DNA from: Macrotis lagotis | Lineage: Eukaryota; Chordata; Mammalia; Peramelemorphia; Peramelidae | Direction: 5' to 3' | NCBI RefSeq assembly: GCF_037893015.1 | Contig: NC_133658.1 | Coordinates: 887,898,080-887,962,079, forward strand | DNA length: 64,000 nt | Part shown: in pieces, positions 57,827 through 64,000 of the stretch | Layout of the letters: each line of letters starts with the position of its first letter | How positions within the stretch are numbered: the first letter of the stretch is position 1 | Notes under the pieces: generated by a model | Told to the model about the DNA's origin: nothing | The model's input: only the letters and a program-made list of their open reading frames with translations | The model's database searches: none | Program-made: the position numbers and the translations under genes

Positions 57827-60800
57827 CTAGTTAAAACAGAGATTACTACTTTAGGATGGGGAGGCAGAGGGGCCCAGGTTACCTCCCTTCCCAAAGGAGC
57901 AAAGTGGTCCCTGAGGCCACCCTCTGGAAGCTCGTCTCTCAGCTCAGGGCAGGGTAGGGTAGGGTAGGACGTGACACCATCTTGCCTGGCAGTTTCTAAA
58001 TCTGCGCTTCATTTTGTTTTCTTCCCCTTTAGCTACATTTCAAAAATAAATCTATTTCAGAGGAATGTGCTTTAATTCTCCCTCACCAAGCCTTTCACTT
58101 GGTTCATTCTCTATCTTAAAGGGTATTTAAGTCATCAGCAAACCTGGTCTGGAGAAAAAACCTCAGGCCCCATCATTTATAACAATAACTAGCATTCAGA
58201 TGGTGCTTTAAGGTGAAGATTCACCAAGATTTTACCTTTTCTCTCACTTTATCCTCACAAGCTTGGAGGATTGTACTATTATCATGGGGCACCAGGGGAG
58301 AGGCTTTTACAAATGAGAAAACTGAGGCAAGCAGCAGCGCCACGACTCCCCCAAGGTCCCACAGCTAGTATGTTTATCTGAGGAAGGATTTGAACTCAGG
58401 CCTTTCTCTACTGTGTTGCCTTGCTGCTTCATTATCTGAGGGGCTTTTTTTAAAAAAGTTTCATTTATTTTGACTTTTACAATCCCCCCCCCAATTTTGC
58501 TTCCCTCCCCCCATCCCTGGGGGGGCTTTTTTTGTTTAGGTTTTTGCAAGGCAAATGGGCTTGCCCAAGGCCACACAGCTAGCTAATTATTAAGTGTCTG
58601 AGATGGGATTTGAACCCAGGGATGCCTGACTCCAGGGCCCCATGCTTTATCCACTGCGCCACCTAGCCGCCCCCTTTGGGGGGGGGCTTTTTTTTTTTAA
58701 GGGCTCTAGTTTGTGGCTCTGAAAGGGGGGCACCTACCCGAGTCCACCATGATGTCCTCGTCATTCCCAGTGCTATCTTCATCCCGGAACACCACCTGTT
58801 TGCCCTGTCGTATGACAGTCCGTTTGCCTTCCGTCTGAATCTCCTTGACTTCTTCAGGGGTGGCTGCTGCACAGGAGCCACTGGAGCGTGTGTCAGAGTC
58901 CCAACCGGAACACGGGTCGCTGCTGGCCGTGGGGATGTCCTGCAGATCGGGGCTGGCCGTCCTCTGGGCGTAAGTGTCAGCCGGCTCCAGCTTCAGCAGC
59001 CCCCCCATGTACTCCTCCTCCACTGGCATGTCTGCATCCCTCCGCTTGCGCTTCTTCTTCTTCTTCAGCTTGTCTGTCTTCTTTCTGTCCAGCAGGAAGT
59101 TGCTGGGCTTGGCGCGTTGCAGAAGGGAGGGCTGCAAGTGGCCAAAGCAACGGTCAGCCACAGGCAGGGACACCGATGAGGGCAGGTCGGCAAAGTTGGC
59201 ATCCCAGCTGTCACTGTCGATGGTCCCAGCTGTGCTATTGGTAGGACTGGGACTGCTCCTCAAAGGAGGCTCCTGCAAGAAAAGAAATAAGGCTGCATTA
59301 AGCATGGCAGATACCCAGCCACCAAAATGAAGTTCTCCCTGGAGCCCCCTCTCCCCCAGGACTCGTTTCTCTTCTGTCAGCCAACACCTCACATCCCTCC
59401 CTCACCTTGTCTGGCATATAAAAGGGTCCCTGCAGGACTCTGGTCTGACCAACCACACACAGGATTGCTCTCTACTCCAAGCTCAACAAGTGGCCCTCTG
59501 GCCTTGGCCTGAAGGTCATCCTGGAGGCAGCCCACGCCACATTAGATAGTCCAGGACTTCAGAGCTCATCCAAGTTGACTGTCTTAAAATGGACTCCCTG
59601 AAGTCCTTCTGTTGTTTTGATTTTTAAAGCCTCCAGCTTTCCTCTTGTTTTCATGTAATATTAATAAAAATAACAAAATATATGATATAAAAGCATCTTT
59701 TTTTTATGATTTCAATGAATTGTTTTAAGTCTTTCCTGCAGCTCCTGCTGGATAGACAGAACCTGGTATCTATTAGCACCAGAGCGAATTACCTAGCCTG
59801 ACATGGTCGGTGGCTCAGTGGGTAGGGTGCTGAGCCAGAAGACCCAAGGCCTTGGGCCACCGACTGGCTGTGGGACTCTGGCTAGTCAGTGAACAACTGC
59901 TCCAGGAGTTTTGCCAAGAAAACACCATACGAGGTTCAAGGAAGTAGGGGACACAACTGAATAGTAACACAAGAATGTATAGTCTCCCCATATAGTCTCC
60001 CAGAAGGTAGGACATTTCACTTGTCCCTTTTATCCCTAACACTATCTAGTGTTTGGCCCAGAGTAAGCTCTTGATGAATGTTTGCTAGTTGATGAAACAA
60101 TGGCTTTGACTTTGTGGCTGCTTCAGAACCCTCAGATATATTTTAAAAGAAGTCTAAAGAGACTATTTCCCTGGGACAAACACACCTCACTTAGTCAACA
60201 GGGAAAAGAAAAGTGGAGAGATGGACTTGGCCTTTGGAAGAATGATAATCTTATTTCCGTCTAAATACATTCAAGCCTTATAAATTTTCTACTAAATAGC
60301 CTTGACTTTTTTTGAGAGCTCCAATGAAGCAATAGTTTCGGGATCATCCCAAAAGAAGGAAGGAGGTGTGATATATGGGATTGCTCACTGCTGGTAGTGG
60401 GAAGAGAAGGTGGTATAAAAATGTGGAATTCAAAAGCATGAGTATTGAAAACTGCCTTTGCATGTCATTGAAAAATAAATCAGTAAGAGATTAAAAAAGA
60501 AGAAAGAAGAAAGCTCCAGCCTGGAGTTGCAGCAGCAGCAGCAGCCTTGGACAGGTCTAAGTTCCTAGAATTATATTTTTTTACTCAACAATCTTAAATG
60601 TTGCTGCTATGACCTGAAATATTTCACATTTTAAAGTCCCTTTCTTAGACAGGCTTGTGAATCTTTTCCTGGGGGAGGGGGCAGTCTTGCTTTATAAAAG
60701 CACTTTCTCAGGTTTTGGGGTCCAGAGTACTTTGAACCCCAACTCTTTAAACACTAGGTTGTCTCAGGAGACACTTAAAACAGGAAAACTATAAACTTTT

Positions 60801-61432
60801 CTCAAATGGTTCAAAGGCAACTCAAGTTTTAGAAGACTTTTGTAATCTTCTACAAAGGGAGGGGTTAGAAATTACCTCTGTTGGATAAGGGATGTACCCG
60901 GCATAGGCCAAGACAAAGGTACAAAACTTATTGAAATCCTCCACAGTCCTTCGCCTCTTGTAACTGGGGGAGTATTCCTGTTAAGATAAGAAGGAAGCAG
61001 TTAGAAACTGAAAACTTGGATTTGGAATAGCAGCAGCCAACCCCTCCAATCAGCAGTCAGTTGGAAAAAAGCCCTGACTTCCAAGCAAGCAATCTTTTAC
61101 TCTTTTTGTCAATTAACCCTTCTGCCTCAAGTCTTCATTGGGAAAACAGGAATAATCATCAGCAACTGATATCACAAGGCCTGCCTGACCATACTGACCC
61201 TGGAGGACAGGTCCCTTTACCTGTCCACTCTAAGGTTCTGCTATTCTGGACTGGGAGAGAGAAACCAATCATGGATCCCCCTCTATGAAGCACCTAATCC
61301 CCCCCCCAGGCACCATACTGAGGGCTAGAGGTCCCGTTCCTAGCCTACACAGCACTGTCAAGATCAAGTGCTAACAAGGTGCACCGCCCACTTCAGACAT
61401 CGCATCCATGCATGGAGCTGGCACTTCGGACC

Positions 61433-61481
<49 letters not shown>

Positions 61482-62884
61482 CAGTGACTGTTACAGCCTG
61501 AAATCCTTCAGAGACAGGTGAAACCAACTCTAGGACAGGAGAAAATAATATTTTTGGATGACAAGATCCAATGGAAAGGGAAGCGTCACCTCCAACAGAC
61601 TAGGAAACCTGCCGTTTGGCCCTCTGGCCACAACACTGGACCATTTTTCTACTTTAAGGCCCCTTCACCCCTACTGAACAAGGAAGGCTCCTTAGGAAGT
61701 TAAAAGAACCCGGCGGTTTTCTTCTCTTGGCTTGCGGACCCTCCCCAGAGTCAGCCCCAGCTCCGCGGGCTCCACGCCCCCCACCTGGGCAAAGGGGCTT
61801 ATTTCAACAGGCAGAACCTGCAAGGGCGCAGGGGGGCTGGCACCGCTGCCGCCCTCCCGGGGCACAATGCCCAAGGGCAGCGAGTGCGGGGTGGCCTGCG
61901 TGCCAGCCCCGGGGCTCCGGCAGGGGCACCGGAGCGCGGCCTCCCGTGCGTTCCGGATGGCTTCTCTGCCAGCTCCCGGGCTCTGCCTGCGCCGCCCGGC
62001 CCGGCCCCGCCCGCCCACCTCGGAGGGGCCGCGAGCCCCGGGCCGGGGGCGGCGGCCCCGAGGGGCCCCAGGCGTCTCCCCGCCTGCCAGGCGCTCCCCT
62101 CCGACGCCCCCAACCTTGACCCGGGCAGAGCCGTGCCCCTGGGCGCCGCCCCTCCCCCACGCCCGCGGGCACAGCTTGGAGGGGGGGGCCCGGGCGGCGG
62201 GGCTGGGCGCGGGGCGCTGTGCGGGAGGGGCCGCTGGGGCGGGGCGCCGGGGGACCCCAAAGGGGCGAGTCCCGCGCCGTCCCCTCCCCCACCGCCCCGC
62301 GCCCCGCCCCCGGGGACGGAGGGGCGGGGAGCGGGGTACGGGAGGGGGAGGGGTGCGGGAGGGGAGCGGGAGGGGGAAGGGAGCGGGGTACGGAGAGGAG
62401 GAGGGGAGCGGGGTGCGGAGAGGAGGAGGGGAGCGGGGTGCGGGAGGGGGAGGGGAGCGGGGGAGGGGTGCGGAGAGGGGGTGGGGGTGCGGGAGGGGGA
62501 GGGGCTCCGGCGGGGGGGGGGGGATTCCGAAGGGCCGAAGCCGCGGAAGGGGGTGGGGAGGCCGGGGGAGGCCGGGGGAGCGGAGCAGCGGGCGGGGGGC
62601 GCAGGTGGCCGCCCTCGGGGGGAGGGGGCCCGCGGGCGGGGGGGGGCGGCCCCCCGAGGCAGGGCCGCGCGGGCCCACGAGCGGGGGGGGCCCCACGGCG
62701 GGCTCGCGCCCCGGCGGCGGGGGGAGGGGTGGGTCCCGCCGGGGGCCGCGGGTGGGGGGCACGGCGGAGCCCCGGGGCGGCGGGGGGCGCGGGGCGGGGG
62801 TGCGGGGCGCGGCGGCCGGGCCGGGCCCGGGGCCATTGCACTCACCTCGGGGTGGAAGGCGGGGGCGCACGAGTCGGCGTCCAT
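57600..62884 (-). CDS. PHF13: PHF13 (SPOC1), complete (4 coding exons, 300 residues)
   Basis: Nuclear chromatin reader that binds H3K4me2/3 and acts in chromatin compaction and DNA repair (family knowledge). Join on the complement: 62846-62884, 60876-60977, 58738-59272, 57600-57826. The 903 bases are in frame and give 300 residues, the human length as I recall it. Start [13 protein letters not shown] has a strong context (ACCATGG). Seen: a lysine/arginine-rich nuclear signal at about 111-125, a Ser/Asp-rich middle, and a C4HC3 PHD finger (C235, C237, C249, C252, H257, C260, C274, C277) with aromatic-cage Trp255. It ends [12 protein letters not shown]. The middle varies; the PHD finger and N-terminal block are nearly invariant. 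The promoter is a very GC-rich island, head-to-head with KLHL21 in other mammals. Confidence 0.98.
58185..58440 (+). repeat. MIR SINE
   Basis: 'actttatcctcacaagcttgg', 'acaaatgagaaaactgaggcaagc' and 'ggatttgaactcaggcc' define MIR; in PHF13 intron 3. Confidence 0.72.
58452..58517 (-). repeat. L1 3' end, antisense
   Basis: 'tttcatttattttgacttttacaatccccccccaattttgcttccctcccc' resembles the antisense L1 end at 43,676. Confidence 0.5.
58534..58676 (-). repeat. MAR1/WSINE1-type SINE, antisense
   Basis: Complete apart from a small gap. GGGGGGGCTTTTTTT-type repeats flank it. It ends about 60 bp from the exon 3 donor of PHF13. Confidence 0.92.
58738..59272 (-). CDS. PHF13: PHF13 exon 3, residues 48-226 (part)
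   Basis: Acceptor ttgcag, donor gtaggt. Reads [16 protein letters not shown] to NDEDIMVDS plus one base of Asp226. Contains the basic nuclear signal ([15 protein letters not shown]). Confidence 0.98.
59796..59975 (+). repeat. Second type of tRNA-derived SINE
   Basis: 'gtcggtggctcagtgggtagggtgctgagcc' head and a 'gttttgccaagaaaacaccatacgaggt' tail with 'gacacaactgaatag' differ from the main family. Confidence 0.6.
60370..60500 (+). repeat. L1 3' end
   Basis: 'ggtataaaaatgtggaattcaaaag' and 'attgaaaactgcctttgcatgtcattgaaaaataaat' are the marsupial L1 tail. Confidence 0.6.
60876..60977 (-). CDS. PHF13: PHF13 exon 2, residues 14-47
   Basis: Acceptor taacag, donor gtaatt; phase 0 at both ends. 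Reads [19 protein letters not shown] to AGYIPYPTE. Too short and split to stand out as an open frame; found by homology and splice sites. Confidence 0.96.
61435..61479 (+). repeat. (AC)n microsatellite
   Basis: About 22 CA units in PHF13 intron 1. Confidence 0.97.
62325..62520 (+). repeat. G-rich minisatellite
   Basis: Tandem GGGGAGCGGGGTGCGG-type units, at one place about 25 bp long (agaggagg-aggggagcgg-ggtgcgg), with many runs of three or more G. Located in PHF13 intron 1. Confidence 0.88.
62846..62884 (-). CDS. PHF13: PHF13 exon 1 coding part, residues 1-13
   Basis: Reads [13 protein letters not shown]; donor gtgagt. The start is fixed by homology and a near-ideal context (GGGACCATGG). 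Confidence 0.96.
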
Positions 62885-63042
62885 GGTCCCGGGGGGCCGC
62901 GGCGGCGGGGGGCTCCGGCTCGGGCAGGGCCGGGGGGCGACGCGGGGTCCCGCCCTCGGCGGCCGGCGCCCCGCACGGCCGGGGGCGCGGAGGCGGGCGC
63001 GGGGGGCGCTGCAGCCCGGGGCCGGGGCTCGGCGGGCGGGAG

Positions 63043-63067
63043 GCGGCGGCGGCGGCGGCGGCGGCAG
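63043..63067 (+). repeat. (GGC)n repeat in probable PHF13 5' UTR
   Basis: About eight GGC units followed by GGCAGC, 160 bp upstream of the PHF13 ATG. Confidence 0.85.
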
Positions 63068-63149
63068 CGGGAGCGGGAACCGGACCGGCTCCCGACCTGA
63101 CGCCCAGTTCGGCTCGTGTCTCGGGAGGGCGGGCGGGAGCGCCGCTAGC

Positions 63150-63167
63150 GCTGCCGGGAAATGTAGT
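63150..63167 (-). promoter_or_regulatory. PHF13: ZNF143/SBS-like site 1
   Basis: On the - strand ACTACATTTCCCGGCAGC, close to the ZNF143 'ACTACAATTCCCAGCATGC' type of element. Confidence 0.55.
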
Positions 63168-63223
63168 CTCGGGGGCGGCGGAGAGGCCGGGGCCGGGGGG
63201 AGGGGCGCGGGAGCGGGCGCGGC

Positions 63224-63242
63224 GCCTTCTGGGAAGCGTAGT
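63224..63242 (-). promoter_or_regulatory. PHF13: ZNF143/SBS-like site 2
   Basis: On the - strand ACTACGCTTCCCAGAAGGC, a stronger match to the same element in the same orientation, 75 bp further upstream. Confidence 0.6.
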
Positions 63243-64000
63243 TCCGGGCCGCGCGGGGCCGCCGCACGCAGGCCCCGCGGGAGACTCCGGCCCCCATGAG
63301 GCCGCGCGGCGGCGGGGGCGGGGGCGGGGGCTCCTGACGGAGGCAGGCGTCCGCGGCTGGGGGAGGGGCACCGAAAGCGGGGGAGGGGCGGGGGCTCGCG
63401 CCGCCGACTCGGCCTGTGGGGGAAGGGCGGCGCGCCGGGAGACACCCCCCGGCCCCCGCCTCGGGAGCCCGAGTCGGGGCGCATCTTACGGCGGGGCGCG
63501 GGGCGCGGGGCGCGGGCTCCCCCACCGGGCCCTCGGGGGCCAGGATGGAGGCGGGGTCCCCTTTTCCCCTTTTTCTCCTCAAGGGCCACCTTTCCCCTCC
63601 TAGTGGGGGGGGACCCTGGGGGGGCACAGGGAAGGGGGTGTGTGGGGTGAAGGGGTTGTGCTCGTTCTGCACCTCCGGTTTGGGGGTGAGGGGAGCGCCC
63701 CCTCCTCTGCGCTCCTCCTGCGACCTGCTCCCTCTACACACCCCCTTGGGGGGGCGAGTCATCCCTCTTCCTCCTCCCTCCCTCGCTTTCTCTCACTTGA
63801 CCCCCCCTTTTTTGAGGGGGGCTGAAGCTGCGCCCCCAGCCCATCTCCCCGCGGTGTGGGTGGGGTCCCCGGGCGGGGGGCCGGGGGGCGGGGCGAGGCC
63901 GGCGGGAGCTCAGTCCCCCGTGGGTGCGCCCGCAGGTCGCCCTGGTCTCCCCGCATTTCCTGGTGAAGTTGTCTTGTTCCTCCCGGCCACCAGCTCCGCC

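Larger units (their letters stand above)
61730..63960. promoter_or_regulatory. PHF13: CpG island, PHF13 promoter (likely shared with KLHL21)
   Basis: More than 2 kb of extreme GC content with dense CpG, covering PHF13 exon 1, the start of intron 1 and the upstream side. Long open frames on both strands here come from the lack of A/T, not from genes. Confidence 0.85.

Noticed and set aside
63545-63600. ATG at about 63,544 on the + strand as a KLHL21 start
   Set aside because: The reading (MEAGSPFP...) does not resemble the KLHL21 N-terminus I recall, and no BTB-domain sequence follows before the window ends.
61692-63603. Open frames of 300-620 codons on both strands across the PHF13 CpG island
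   Set aside because: They arise because A/T-rich stop codons are rare in sequence this GC-rich. They read as Pro/Ala/Arg/Gly repeats in overlapping frames and ignore the PHF13 splice sites.
1-64000. tRNA-like A/B boxes as tRNA genes
   Set aside because: All occurrences noticed belong to tRNA-derived SINE heads with SINE bodies and A-rich tails; no standalone tRNA fold was recognised.
1-64000. CRISPR array, operon or phage-like system
   Set aside because: No regularly spaced direct repeats, no prokaryotic gene layout; all content fits a marsupial nuclear genome.

Overview
The window is nuclear DNA from a marsupial. It is packed with roughly 35 copies of one tRNA-derived SINE (MAR1/WSINE1 type: a head related to GGGGCAGCTAGGTGGCGCAG and a tail ending CCCCATTGCCTTGCAAAAA), together with L1, L2, CR1/L3 and MIR remnants, and its genes have ordinary vertebrate GT-AG introns. 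The SINE tail style suggests an Australian marsupial, possibly a dasyurid, but I cannot fix the species. The gene order matches the mammalian 1p36-type block PHF13-THAP3-DNAJC11 (established knowledge).

Region by region: 1-23,703 is intron of DNAJC11, whose first exons (J domain, about 126 residues) lie off the left edge. It holds nested repeats, including an almost complete ORF1-only L1 relative (HAL1-like) at 6,926-10,096. Twelve DNAJC11 coding exons follow on the + strand, 23,704-32,746, with a 3' UTR to about 34.3 kb. THAP3 lies tail-to-tail on the - strand: five coding exons between 49,199 and 35,290 giving 239 residues, with a 9.2 kb repeat-filled first intron and a CpG-island promoter at about 49.2 kb. 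A repeat-rich intergenic stretch (49.9-55.1 kb) follows. PHF13 is also on the - strand: four coding exons between 62,884 and 57,600 giving 300 residues, with a 2.5 kb 3' UTR and a very GC-rich promoter. In other mammals that promoter is head-to-head with KLHL21; I see no KLHL21 coding sequence before the window ends.

The three genes are neighbours, not a pathway: DNAJC11 is a mitochondrial J-protein tied to cristae organisation, THAP3 a DNA-binding THAP protein with an HCF-1 docking motif, and PHF13 a chromatin reader of H3K4me3. All three reading frames are intact across every splice junction I could check. I found no evidence of a new multi-gene system. The least ordinary signals are a 98.8% identical 168-bp inverted duplication (20.2/22.8 kb), the HAL1-like element with three embedded antisense SINE modules that show A-to-G-biased change, a pair of ZNF143-like sites in the PHF13 promoter, and the nearly abutting 3' ends of DNAJC11 and THAP3.
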